In this document: positions 22,898 to 32,719 of the stretch, one piece after another
How the letters are laid out: the number at the start of each line of letters is the position of its first letter
Numbering within the stretch: the stretch's first letter is position 1
From: Pseudomonadota bacterium
Lineage (GTDB): Bacteria; Pseudomonadota; Gammaproteobacteria; Burkholderiales; Burkholderiaceae
Assembly: GCA_963205525.1 (NCBI GenBank)
Contig: CAUJJP010000240.1
Span: forward strand, 1 to 37,110
Direction: 5' to 3'
DNA length: 37,110 nt
The notes under the pieces: model-generated
What the model was told of the DNA's origin: nothing
Seen by the model: the letters and a program-made list of their open reading frames with translations, nothing else
The model's database searches: none
Made by a program: the position numbers and the translations under genes

Positions 22898-24301
22898 ATG
22901 GCTGAATTCAAGGAAGCGCCGCAAGGCGCGTCGCTGGTCGAGAAGACCACGGTCTGGTTTGAGAACCGCTTCCCGACCGCGTTTGCCGAGTACAAGAAGC
23001 ATCTGTCGGAGTACTACGCACCGAAGAACTTCAACTGGTGGTACTTCTTCGGTTCGCTGGCGCTGCTGGTGCTGGTGATCCAGATCGTCACCGGCATCTT
23101 CCTGGTCATGCATTACAAGCCCGACGCGACGCTCGCCTTCGCGTCGGTCGAGTACATCATGCGCGACGTGCCCTGGGGCTGGCTGGTGCGCTACATGCAC
23201 TCCACCGGGGCGAGTGCCTTCTTCATCGTCGTCTACCTGCACATGTTCCGCGGGCTGCTCTACGGCAGCTACCGCAAGCCGCGCGAGCTGGTCTGGATCT
23301 TCGGCTGCCTGATCTTCCTGGTCCTGATGGGCGAGGCCTTCTTCGGCTACCTGCTGCCCTGGGGCCAGATGAGCTACTGGGGTGCGCAGGTGATCGTGAA
23401 CCTGTTCGCCGCCGTGCCCTTCGTCGGCCCCGACCTGGCGCTGCTGATACGCGGCGACTACGTGGTCAGCGACGCGACCCTGAACCGCTTCTTCAGCTTC
23501 CACGTCATCGCGCTGCCGCTGGTGCTGCTGGGCCTGGTGGTGGCGCACCTGCTGGCGCTGCACGACGTCGGCTCCAACAACCCGGACGGGATCGAGATCA
23601 AGGCCAAGAAGGACGCCAACGGGCGTCCGCTGGACGGCATCCCCTTCCACCCCTACTACACGGTGCACGACATCGTCGGCGTCTCGGTGTTCCTGTTCGT
23701 GTTCAGCGCGATCATGTTCTTCGCGCCCGAGATGGGCGGCTACTTCCTCGAGTACAACAACTTCATCCCCGCCGACCCGCTGAAGACGCCGGCCCACATC
23801 GCCCCGGTCTGGTACTTCACGCCCTACTACTCGATGCTGCGCGCGACCACCGACCCCATGGTCAACGTGTTCGTCGCCATCGTCGCCCTGGGCACCGTGG
23901 GCGCCTTGCTGAAGGTGCGCGCCAGCGCCATGGTCAAGGGCGGCATCGTCGTCGCCGGCCTGGTCGCGATTGCACTGCTCAAGACCTTCGACGCCAAGTT
24001 CTGGGGCGTGGTCGTGATGGGCGGCGCGGTCGTCATCATGTTCTTCCTGCCCTGGCTGGACTACAGCCCGGTGAAGTCGATCCGCTACCGTCCGGGCTGG
24101 CACAAGCTGGTGTACGCGGTGTTCGTGGTCGACATGCTGGTGCTGGGCTACCTGGGCATCCAGCCGGTGTCCGAGCTCTATACCCTGATCGCCCAGGTCG
24201 GCACCGTCTTCTACTTCGGCTTCTTCGTGCTGATGCCCTGGTGGAGCCAGATCGGCGAGTTCAAGCCGGTCCCCGACCGCGTGACCTTCCAGCCGCACTG
24301 A
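22898..24301 (+). CDS. petB: Cytochrome b of the bc1 complex
   Basis: 467-residue membrane subunit carrying the low- and high-potential b hemes and both quinone sites. Heme histidines occur as two pairs: RYMHSTGASAFF and YLHMFRG in helix B, and FFSFHVIALP and VVAHLLALHD in helix D. The PEWY-type Qo motif appears as APVWYFTPYYSML, with PVWY in place of PEWY. The C-terminal section continues past eight helices with extra hydrophobic segments. A GAGGA Shine-Dalgarno sequence precedes the ATG at 22898. It lies 26 bp after petA and 20 bp before petC. Confidence 0.95.
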   Translation: MAEFKEAPQGASLVEKTTVWFENRFPTAFAEYKKHLSEYYAPKNFNWWYFFGSLALLVLVIQIVTGIFLVMHYKPDATLAFASVEYIMRDVPWGWLVRYMHSTGASAFFIVVYLHMFRGLLYGSYRKPRELVWIFGCLIFLVLMGEAFFGYLLPWGQMSYWGAQVIVNLFAAVPFVGPDLALLIRGDYVVSDATLNRFFSFHVIALPLVLLGLVVAHLLALHDVGSNNPDGIEIKAKKDANGRPLDGIPFHPYYTVHDIVGVSVFLFVFSAIMFFAPEMGGYFLEYNNFIPADPLKTPAHIAPVWYFTPYYSMLRATTDPMVNVFVAIVALGTVGALLKVRASAMVKGGIVVAGLVAIALLKTFDAKFWGVVVMGGAVVIMFFLPWLDYSPVKSIRYRPGWHKLVYAVFVVDMLVLGYLGIQPVSELYTLIAQVGTVFYFGFFVLMPWWSQIGEFKPVPDRVTFQPH

Positions 24302-24321
24302 ATCGCCGGAGCACGAAAGCC

Positions 24322-25095
24322 ATGAAGAGCCTCAAGAAGCTGATCCTCGCGCTGGTGTCCGCGCTGGCGCTGTGCGGCCCCGCGCTGGCGGCCGGCGGCG
24401 GCATCGCCTGGGACAAGTTCCCGACCGAGCGCCTGACCGACCTCAGCGCGCTGCAAAACGGTGCCAAGCTGTTCGCCAACTACTGCCTGAACTGCCATGG
24501 CGCCGAGTACATGCGCTACAACCGGCTGCGAGACATCGGGCTGAGCAACGCCCAGATCGAGGAGAACCTGATCTTCACCGACGCCAAGGTCGGTGACCTG
24601 ATGAAGTCCAACCTCGATGCCAAGCAGGCCAAGGAATGGTTCGGCGCCCAGCCGCCCGACCTGACCGTGATCGCACGCTCGCGTTCGGCCGCCGGCATGG
24701 GCAGCGGCGCCGACTACCTCTACACCTATCTGCGCACCTACTACCGCGACCCGAGCAAGGCCACCGGCTGGAACAACCTCGCCTTCCCCTCGGTGGGCAT
24801 GCCGCACGCGCTGTGGCAGCTGCAGGGCGAACGCCGGCCGGTGTTCGAGAAGGTCGAATCGCACGGCCAGACCACCGAAGTCTGGACCGGCCGCTGGGAA
24901 GTCACCCAGCCCGGCAGCATGAGTGCCGAGGAGTACGACAATGCGGTGGCCGACCTCGTCGCCTACCTGCAGTGGATGGCCGAACCGATGCAAAACGAGC
25001 GCCGCCGCCTGGGCGTGTGGGTGCTGCTGTTCCTGGCCGGCTTCACCGTGATCGCCTGGAGGCTCAACGCCGCCTACTGGAAGGACGTCAAGTAA
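24322..25095 (+). CDS. petC: Cytochrome c1 of the bc1 complex
   Basis: 257-residue heme c subunit that passes electrons to soluble cytochrome c. Residues 1-24 are a signal peptide ending in ALA. The heme site CLNCH (Cys55, Cys58, His59) is intact; the probable axial Met160 lies in FPSVGMPHALW. One C-terminal anchor helix (about 233-250, VWVLLFLAGFTVIAWRL) is followed by a short basic tail. The gene ends the petABC operon; a hairpin at 25111-25145 follows. Confidence 0.95.
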   Translation: MKSLKKLILALVSALALCGPALAAGGGIAWDKFPTERLTDLSALQNGAKLFANYCLNCHGAEYMRYNRLRDIGLSNAQIEENLIFTDAKVGDLMKSNLDAKQAKEWFGAQPPDLTVIARSRSAAGMGSGADYLYTYLRTYYRDPSKATGWNNLAFPSVGMPHALWQLQGERRPVFEKVESHGQTTEVWTGRWEVTQPGSMSAEEYDNAVADLVAYLQWMAEPMQNERRRLGVWVLLFLAGFTVIAWRLNAAYWKDVK

Positions 25096-25110
25096 GACGC
25101 CCCCACCCGA

Positions 25111-25154
25111 CGACGCAGCGGATGCCGCCGGCACCCGCTGCGTCGATCGCTTTT
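25111..25154 (+). terminator. Hairpin with T run between petC and sspA
   Basis: A perfect 11-bp stem (25111-25121 with 25135-25145) with a 13-nt loop is followed, after five bases, by TTTT at 25151-25154. It lies 16 bp after petC and 19 bp before sspA. The gap before the T run makes it a weak or partial terminator, or an attenuator between the respiratory operon and sspAB. Confidence 0.55.
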
Positions 25155-25173
25155 CGCAAGAAAGACCGCCGCC

Positions 25174-25785
25174 ATGATGGTGCTTTACTCCGGGACCACC
25201 TGCCCCTACTCGCACCGATGCCGCTTCGTGCTGTTCGAGAAGGGCATGGATTTCGAGATCCGCGACGTCGACCTGTTCGCCAAGCCGGAGGACATCGCGC
25301 TCATGAACCCGTACAACGAGGTGCCCATCCTCGTCGAGCGCGACCTCATCCTGTACGAATCGCACATCATCAACGAGTACATCGACGAGCGCTTCCCGCA
25401 CCCGCAGCTGATGCCGGGTGACCCGGTGGCGCGGGCCCGGGTACGGCTGTTCCTGTTCAACTTCGAGAAGGAGTTGTTCGCGCACGTGAACCTGCTCGAA
25501 GGCCGCGGCGTGAAGGCGAGCGACAAGCAGCTCGAGCGCGCACGCACGCAGATCCGCGAGCGGCTGCTGCAGCTCGCGCCCATCTTCCTGAAGAACAAGT
25601 ACATGCTGGGCGACGACTTCAGCATGCTCGACGTCGCGATCGCGCCGCTGCTGTGGCGCCTGGACTACTACGGCATCGACCTCAGCAAGAACGCCGTGCC
25701 GCTGCTGAAGTACGCCGAGCGCATCTTCTCGCGCCCGGCCTACATCGAAGCGCTCACCCCGTCCGAGAAGGTGATGCGCAAGTAA
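25174..25785 (+). CDS. sspA: Stringent starvation protein A (GST fold)
   Basis: RNA polymerase-associated protein with a glutathione-S-transferase fold but, in the family, no GST activity. It has 203 residues. The thioredoxin-like domain (about 1-80) includes CPYSHRCRFVLFEKGMDF, NEVPILVERDLILYES and HIINEYIDERFPHP; the helical domain follows. The first ATG of a tandem ATG-ATG pair is at 25174; the second would start one codon later. It is followed 15 bp downstream by sspB. The petABC-sspA-sspB order is conserved in betaproteobacteria. Confidence 0.93.
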   Translation: MMVLYSGTTCPYSHRCRFVLFEKGMDFEIRDVDLFAKPEDIALMNPYNEVPILVERDLILYESHIINEYIDERFPHPQLMPGDPVARARVRLFLFNFEKELFAHVNLLEGRGVKASDKQLERARTQIRERLLQLAPIFLKNKYMLGDDFSMLDVAIAPLLWRLDYYGIDLSKNAVPLLKYAERIFSRPAYIEALTPSEKVMRK

Positions 25786-25800
25786 GCGCACCGGCCCGCG

Positions 25801-26301
25801 ATGAGCGCCGAAGCCCCCAGCACCTCGACCCGCCCCTACCTGCTGCGGGCGCTGCACGACTGGTGCACCGACAACGGCTTCACGCCCTACATCGCGGTGC
25901 ATGTGGACGCCCGCGTGCAGGTGCCGATGGAGTACGTGAAGAACGACGAGATCGTCCTCAACATCGGCTTCGAGGCCACCTCAGGGCTGAAGCTGGGCAA
26001 CGACTTCATCGAGTTCCGCGCCCGCTTCGGCGGCTCGGCGCGCGAGATCCTCGTCCCGGTCGACCACGTGGTCGCGATCTACGCGCGCGAGAACGGGCAG
26101 GGCATGGCGTTCCCGGCGCCCAGCGACAGCAGTGCAGACGCCTCCGATTCCGAAGCGGCGCCGCCCGCTGGACCGAAGGGCCTGCACCTGGCACGCAGCG
26201 ACGCCGATCCCGTGCCGAGGCCTGCGGGCGAAGCTGGGCGCGATCCGGACGACACGCCACCGGCCCCTGCGGGCCGGCCGTCGCTCAAGCGGGTCAAGTA
26301 G
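25801..26301 (+). CDS. sspB: ClpXP protease specificity-enhancing factor SspB
   Basis: Adaptor that delivers ssrA-tagged proteins to ClpXP. It has 166 residues. The folded substrate-binding domain (about 10-110) shows YLLRALHDWCTDNGFTPYIAVH and EIVLNIGFEATSGLKLGND. A disordered, acidic Pro-rich linker follows. The last residues, GRPSLKRVK, match the ClpX-docking (XB) motif of SspB. The ATG lies 15 bp after the sspA stop. There is no strong Shine-Dalgarno sequence, so it probably depends on sspA translation. Confidence 0.93.
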   Translation: MSAEAPSTSTRPYLLRALHDWCTDNGFTPYIAVHVDARVQVPMEYVKNDEIVLNIGFEATSGLKLGNDFIEFRARFGGSAREILVPVDHVVAIYARENGQGMAFPAPSDSSADASDSEAAPPAGPKGLHLARSDADPVPRPAGEAGRDPDDTPPAPAGRPSLKRVK

Positions 26302-26330
26302 CGCCCGCGCGGAGCGCAGCTTCGCCCGCC

Positions 26331-26336
26331 TAGAAT
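26331..26336 (+). promoter_or_regulatory. Putative -10 element of tRNA-Thr
   Basis: TAGAAT in a CCTAGAAT context ends 11 bp before the mature tRNA 5' end, the right distance for a short pre-tRNA leader. A -35 is not obvious. Confidence 0.4.
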
Positions 26337-26347
26337 CCACAGCCCGT

Positions 26348-26423
26348 GCCGGCTTAGCTCAGCTGGTAGAGCACCCGCCTTGTAAGCGGAAGGTCGTCCG
26401 TTCGATTCGGACAGCCGGCACCA
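26348..26423 (+). tRNA. tRNA-Thr (anticodon UGU)
   Basis: A 76-nt cloverleaf. The 7-bp acceptor stem GCCGGCT/AGCCGGC is perfect, followed by discriminator A and an encoded CCA. The D arm is GCTC...GAGC, the anticodon loop is CTTGTAA with TGT at 26381-26383, and the T arm is GTCCG/CGGAC with TTCGATT. The outermost pair of the anticodon stem is a C-A mismatch. UGU reads ACA and other Thr codons. Confidence 0.96.
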
Positions 26424-26453
26424 CCCGCCACCGCCTGTCCCAGCGTGCCGCCA

Positions 26454-26807
26454 TCAGCCGCGGACCTCAGGCGGGCGCCCGATCTGCACCTTGATCCGGA
26501 TCGGCAACTCGGCCCAGCCCTGTTCCGCGAGCCTGGCCTGCATGGCGGGCAGGCATTGACGCAGCTTGGCGGCTGCGGCGCCGCTGCGTACGAGCAGCGT
26601 CCAGCCCGTGTCGTCCAGCGGCCCGGCATTCAGCTGCGCTGCCAATGCGGCCGGCAGCGCGGCGCGGGCGGCGGCGAGCCGGCGTTCGGACTCGCGCACG
26701 CGAGCCAGCAGGCCACCCAGCCCGGGGCTCTCGGCCAGCGCCTGGGCCAGCGGCACCGACAGGCGCGGCACCGGCTTGCGCGCAACGGGTGGTGGGGAAG
26801 CGGGCAT
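26454..26807 (-). CDS. DUF721 (DciA-like) protein
   Basis: 117-residue protein of the DUF721 family. Members related to DciA load or activate the replicative helicase in bacteria lacking DnaC; shorter betaproteobacterial members are less well studied. The C-terminal region WTLLVRSGAAAAKLRQCLPAM (about 70-90) and ELPIRIKVQI (about 100-109) match the family's KH-like core. The N terminus is Pro-rich. It is divergent from secA, a conserved neighbourhood in Burkholderiales, and converges on the tRNA-Thr gene. Confidence 0.7.
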   Translation of the reverse strand: MPASPPPVARKPVPRLSVPLAQALAESPGLGGLLARVRESERRLAAARAALPAALAAQLNAGPLDDTGWTLLVRSGAAAAKLRQCLPAMQARLAEQGWAELPIRIKVQIGRPPEVRG

Positions 26808-27119
26808 GGCGCCAGTCTAGCCCGCGAGTGGGGCTCGCCGTGCTTGCCTGTCGGCGAGCGCCAGCGCTCCAGGACCGCGCGGACCGCGTGCAAGGCGGCG
26901 CGCGATCGCTGCGGCATGGCTTGCCACAGCGCGTGCAGGCGGCCGATTCACCCCCTTCGTCGGCCGGTCGGGTGCCACCTGGCGGGTGATAAACTGCCCC
27001 GTTGATCTCGGGGCGCCGGCATCGTTGCCGTTGCCCCAATCCCCGAAGATCCGGCCCCGTTGCTGGCCGCGCCACCCCTGCGGCGCCAGCGCGCTGCGGC
27101 CTTGCGCGGTGACGCACCC
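26808..27119. other. Divergent intergenic region upstream of secA
   Basis: No gene is supported in these 312 bases. A TAAACT box at 26990-26995 is a possible secA -10. It would give a leader of about 118 nt with alternative pairings: CCCCG at 26997-27001 with CGGGG at 27009-27013, or GGGGC at 27010-27014 with GCCCC at 27033-27037. Further CCCCG copies occur at 27041-27045 and 27055-27059. Confidence 0.4.
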
Positions 27120-29855
<2,736 letters not shown>

Positions 29856-29878
29856 CGCGCTGAATCCCGGACCGCGCA

Positions 29879-29924
29879 AGCCCGGGACATCCCGCCCCCC
29901 TGAGCACGGGGGAAGACCCGGGCT
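29879..29924 (+). terminator. GC-rich double hairpin after secA
   Basis: Outer arms AGCCCGGG (29879-29886) and CCCGGGCT (29917-29924) enclose an inner C5/G5 stem around TGAGCAC. It lies 23 bp after the secA stop. No T tract follows, so it may be Rho-assisted or part of the leader of the next gene. Confidence 0.45.
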
Positions 29925-29941
29925 AGGGAGGTCGCAAGCGG

Positions 29942-29955
29942 TTATCTCCGGATAA
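29942..29955. promoter_or_regulatory. Operator-like palindrome TTATC-N4-GATAA upstream of the protease gene
   Basis: TTATC and GATAA arms are separated by TCCG, 83 bp before the protease start. The same arms with the same 4-nt spacing occur at the MFS promoter (32692-32705). Two more symmetric features follow: CTTGCAC/GTGCAAG arms at 29961-29967 and 29979-29985, and the 10-bp palindrome GTCGTACGAC at 29989-29998. Confidence 0.4.
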
Positions 29956-30038
29956 GAATCCTTGCACGCCACGAACAGGTGCAAGCAAGTCGTACGACCT
30001 GTGCTGCGGCGCTCGCACAACCATCCGGAGAGACTACC

Positions 30039-31130
30039 GTGCAACACAAGCATGTCCTCAGCGCGCTGTCCGTGGCCGTCCTTACCCTGACGGCCGCGTC
30101 GGCCGTGCAGGCGGCGCAGGACCGCTACGCGCCCTCGCAGTTCATTCCCAAGGTCATCCCGCAGACCAGCCACACCTCGCCGCCGAGCGACTGGCGTCTC
30201 ACCCCGGGCATGACCTTCAACGGCGCCGCCTTCGACGGCCTGGCGCGCCTGGCCTTCGATTCCGACGGCGATCTCTCGAACGGCTTCATGGTCTGTTCGG
30301 GCGCGCTGCTGGCCGGTGGCCAGTACGTGCTGACCGCCGGCCACTGCGCGGACAACTTCACCGTCATGAAGCTGCAGTTCGGCGTCTACGGCGGCGTGGC
30401 GGCCGAGACCCGCAATGCCGCTGCGGCCTATGTGAACCCGGCCTGGACCGGCGCCCTGGCCACCGGCGCGGACATCGCGATCATCAAGCTCGACGCCCCG
30501 GTCACGAGCATCCAGGGCTTCAACATCAGCACCACGAACGACGTCGGATCGACGATGCTGGTCATGGGCCACGGCACCACCACCACCGGCGACGGCCTGA
30601 ACGGCTCGCCGAACTGGAACGAGTGGGGCTGGGCGCATTACGGCTGGAACCAGGCCGACGTCAGCGTGCAGGACTTCGACGACGCCGACTCGCCGGGCAA
30701 CAGCTTCAGCTACGACGGCGACGAGTACGTGTTCGACTTCGACAACGGCACGGCGCTGAACAACACGCTGCAGCGGCTGTCGGATCAGGCCGGCACCTCC
30801 TTCACCAGTTCGACCGGCCTGGGCGCCAGCGAGGCCTTGATCGCCGGTGGCGACTCCGGCGGCCCGGACTTCGTCTGGAACGGCAGCGAATGGCTGATAT
30901 CGGGTGTCCACTCCTGGGGCTGGCAGTACTGCCAGGGCCGCATCAGCCCGAGCTGCGACGTCAACTCCTCGGTTTCCAGCAGCTACGGCGACCTGTCGGG
31001 ATCCACCGCGGTCTATTCGCACAGCGCCTGGATCAACTCGGTGACGGCGGTGCCGGAACCCGGTACCTACGGCCTGATGGCCATGGGCCTGCTGGCGGTG
31101 GCCGGCGCGGCACGCCGCCGTCGCGGCTGA
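30039..31130 (+). CDS. Secreted trypsin-like serine protease with PEP-CTERM anchor
   Basis: 363-residue exported protein. Residues 1-26 are a signal peptide (cleavage near VQAA-QD). The S1 (chymotrypsin-fold) catalytic triad is His102 (LTAGHCAD), Asp145 (GADIAIIKL) and Ser273 ([10 protein letters not shown]), all intact; Cys86 and Cys103 flank the first strand pair as in trypsins. An Asp-rich, Gly/Asn-rich stretch (about 207-240) may bind calcium. The C terminus has VPEP at 338-341, a hydrophobic helix and RRRRG, a PEP-CTERM exosortase signal. The GTG at 30039 has a GGAGAG Shine-Dalgarno sequence; an in-frame ATG at 29979 would spoil the signal peptide. A terminator follows at 31191. Confidence 0.9.
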   Translation: MQHKHVLSALSVAVLTLTAASAVQAAQDRYAPSQFIPKVIPQTSHTSPPSDWRLTPGMTFNGAAFDGLARLAFDSDGDLSNGFMVCSGALLAGGQYVLTAGHCADNFTVMKLQFGVYGGVAAETRNAAAAYVNPAWTGALATGADIAIIKLDAPVTSIQGFNISTTNDVGSTMLVMGHGTTTTGDGLNGSPNWNEWGWAHYGWNQADVSVQDFDDADSPGNSFSYDGDEYVFDFDNGTALNNTLQRLSDQAGTSFTSSTGLGASEALIAGGDSGGPDFVWNGSEWLISGVHSWGWQYCQGRISPSCDVNSSVSSSYGDLSGSTAVYSHSAWINSVTAVPEPGTYGLMAMGLLAVAGAARRRRG

Positions 31131-31149
31131 TCGACCGTGGCTCCTTAGT

Positions 31150-31177
31150 CGCCGACTGCCCGTGCGGGCGGTCGGCG
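31150..31177 (+). terminator. Long hairpin downstream of the protease gene
   Basis: The arms at 31150-31162 and 31165-31177 form a 13-bp stem with one G-T wobble, starting 20 bp after the stop codon. There is no T tract. It probably protects the 3' end or works together with the next hairpin. Confidence 0.5.
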
Positions 31178-31190
31178 GCTGCACCGCACA

Positions 31191-31224
31191 GGGCTCCAGC
31201 CGTGAGGCTGGGGCCCTTGTTCTT
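31191..31224 (+). terminator. Rho-independent terminator of the protease gene
   Basis: A 10-bp stem (31191-31200 with 31207-31216, one G-T wobble) with loop CGTGAG is followed directly by TTGTTCTT. It lies 61 bp after the protease stop and 72 bp before argJ. Confidence 0.75.
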
Positions 31225-31296
31225 GCTGCCTCTGCCGAGCTCATGGATGAGCGCCTGAGACAATGCGGGCCCGACCACCCCCTCGCCGAGACCGCC

Positions 31297-32529
31297 ATGC
31301 CCGTGAACCTGAGCGCCCCCGACGCCGTCGCCCTGTTGCCTGTGCCGGGGCTGCGCATAGGCAGCACGATGGCCGGCGTGCGCAAGCCGGGCCGGCGCGA
31401 CCTCGTGGTGTTCGCGCTCGACGAAGGCGCCACGGTGGCGGGCGTCTTCACCCGCAACCGCTTCTGCGCGGCGCCGGTGCAGGTCTGCCGCGAGCATCTG
31501 GCCGCTGGGGGGGCGGGCATCCGCGCCCTGGTCGTGAACACCGGCAACGCCAATGCCGGCACCGGGGAGCCCGGCCTGGCGGCGGCGCGCCAGACCTGTG
31601 AGGCGGTAGCCCGTCTTGCCGGCTGCACGCCGGCCCAGGTTCTGCCGTTTTCGACCGGCGTCATCATGGAGGCGCTGCCGGTGGACCGCATCACGGCCGC
31701 GCTGCCCGCCGCCTGGGCCGATCTGCACGAGGCGCACTGGTTCGATGCCGCGCAAGGCATCATGACCACCGACACCCTGCCCAAGGCCTGCTCGCGGCAG
31801 CTGGAGATCGATGGCCGGCGCGTTACCGTCACCGGGATCGCCAAGGGCGCAGGCATGATCCGGCCGAACATGGCGACGATGCTGGGTTTCGTCGCCACCG
31901 ATGCGGCAATCGCCCCCGAGGCGGCGCAGGTGCTGCTGCGCGCGGCAGCGGAGCGCAGCTTCAACCGCATCACGATCGACGGCGACACCTCGACCAACGA
32001 CGCCTTCATGCTGCTGGCCACCGGCCACGCCGGGCATGCCCCGATCACGGCGCTGGACACGCCTGCCGGGCGGGTGTTGGCACAGGCTGTGTTTGAAGTG
32101 TCCACTCACCTCGCGCAGGCCATCGTGCGCGACGGCGAGGGGGCGACCAAGTTCATCAGCGTGCAGGTCGACGGCGGGCGCAGCGAGGCCGAGTGCCGGC
32201 AGGTGGCGTATGCGATCGCCCACTCGCCGCTGGTGAAGACCGCCTTCTTCGCCAGCGACCCCAACCTGGGGCGCATCCTGGCTGCGGTGGGCTATGCCGG
32301 CATCGAGGACCTGGACCAGGGCCTGATCGACCTCTTCCTCGACGAGGTGCACGTCGCGCGCGGCGGCGGCCGCCACCCCGAGTACCGGGAGGAGGACGGC
32401 CAGCGCGTCATGCGGCAATCGGAGATCACGGTGCGCGTGGATTTGCACCGGGGCGGCGCGTCGACCACCGTGTGGACCTGCGACCTGTCGCACGACTACG
32501 TCCGCATCAACGCCGATTACCGGTCCTGA
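31297..32529 (+). CDS. argJ: Bifunctional ornithine acetyltransferase/N-acetylglutamate synthase
   Basis: Transfers the acetyl group from N-acetylornithine to glutamate, recycling it in arginine synthesis; bifunctional forms also use acetyl-CoA. It has 410 residues. The precursor self-cleaves before the nucleophile Thr194, in [16 protein letters not shown], giving alpha and beta chains. The oxyanion-hole PFSTGVIME (about 117-125), the [10 protein letters not shown] segment and the C-terminal [15 protein letters not shown] are all present. The ATG at 31297 starts MPVNLSAPD, the common N terminus. A GACAAT box lies at 31259-31264. Together with argB it implies the cyclic acetyl route. Confidence 0.95.
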   Translation: MPVNLSAPDAVALLPVPGLRIGSTMAGVRKPGRRDLVVFALDEGATVAGVFTRNRFCAAPVQVCREHLAAGGAGIRALVVNTGNANAGTGEPGLAAARQTCEAVARLAGCTPAQVLPFSTGVIMEALPVDRITAALPAAWADLHEAHWFDAAQGIMTTDTLPKACSRQLEIDGRRVTVTGIAKGAGMIRPNMATMLGFVATDAAIAPEAAQVLLRAAAERSFNRITIDGDTSTNDAFMLLATGHAGHAPITALDTPAGRVLAQAVFEVSTHLAQAIVRDGEGATKFISVQVDGGRSEAECRQVAYAIAHSPLVKTAFFASDPNLGRILAAVGYAGIEDLDQGLIDLFLDEVHVARGGGRHPEYREEDGQRVMRQSEITVRVDLHRGGASTTVWTCDLSHDYVRINADYRS

Positions 32530-32599
32530 TCCGCCCGTGTCGGCGGCGCGGCGCCCACGCGTTCGGCCGGCACGCACAAGCCCCCGTCCCGGGCGCCTG

Positions 32600-32632
32600 C
32601 GCCGCACATGCGCCGCACATGCGCCGCAAATG
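32600..32632. repeat. Three 11-bp tandem repeats upstream of the MFS gene
   Basis: Three consecutive copies of CGCCGCACATG (the third reads CGCCGCAAATG) lie 26 bp before the -35 of the MFS promoter. The 11-bp period is one helical turn, so the copies face the same side of the DNA. Confidence 0.85.
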
Positions 32633-32657
32633 CGCTATTGCGGCGCCGCTCCCGCGC

Positions 32658-32687
32658 TTGCGTCGGCGCGCGCGCGTCTGCTAACAT
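32658..32687 (+). promoter_or_regulatory. Predicted sigma-70 promoter of the MFS gene
   Basis: TTGCGT (-35, 32658-32663) and TAACAT (-10, 32682-32687) are spaced 18 bp apart. The -10 lies at the start of the only AT-rich patch in the neighbourhood. The transcript start would fall at about 32694, inside the palindrome that follows. Confidence 0.5.
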
Positions 32688-32691
32688 TTGA

Positions 32692-32705
32692 TTATCTCAA
32701 GATAA
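32692..32705. promoter_or_regulatory. Operator-like palindrome at the MFS gene promoter
   Basis: TTATCT and AGATAA form perfect 6-bp arms around CA. The site begins 4 bp after the predicted -10 and ends 14 bp before the ATG, the expected place for a repressor that blocks a transporter gene. Size and position fit MarR- or TetR-type operators, but no such regulator gene adjoins it. slmA is the only TetR-fold gene in the window. Confidence 0.5.
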
Positions 32706-32719
32706 ACATCAACGCGATC

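Noticed and set aside
29856..30038. A known riboswitch (c-di-GMP, SAM/SAH, cobalamin) before the protease gene
   Set aside because: The leader is structured, but I could not match the conserved core bases of any of these classes.
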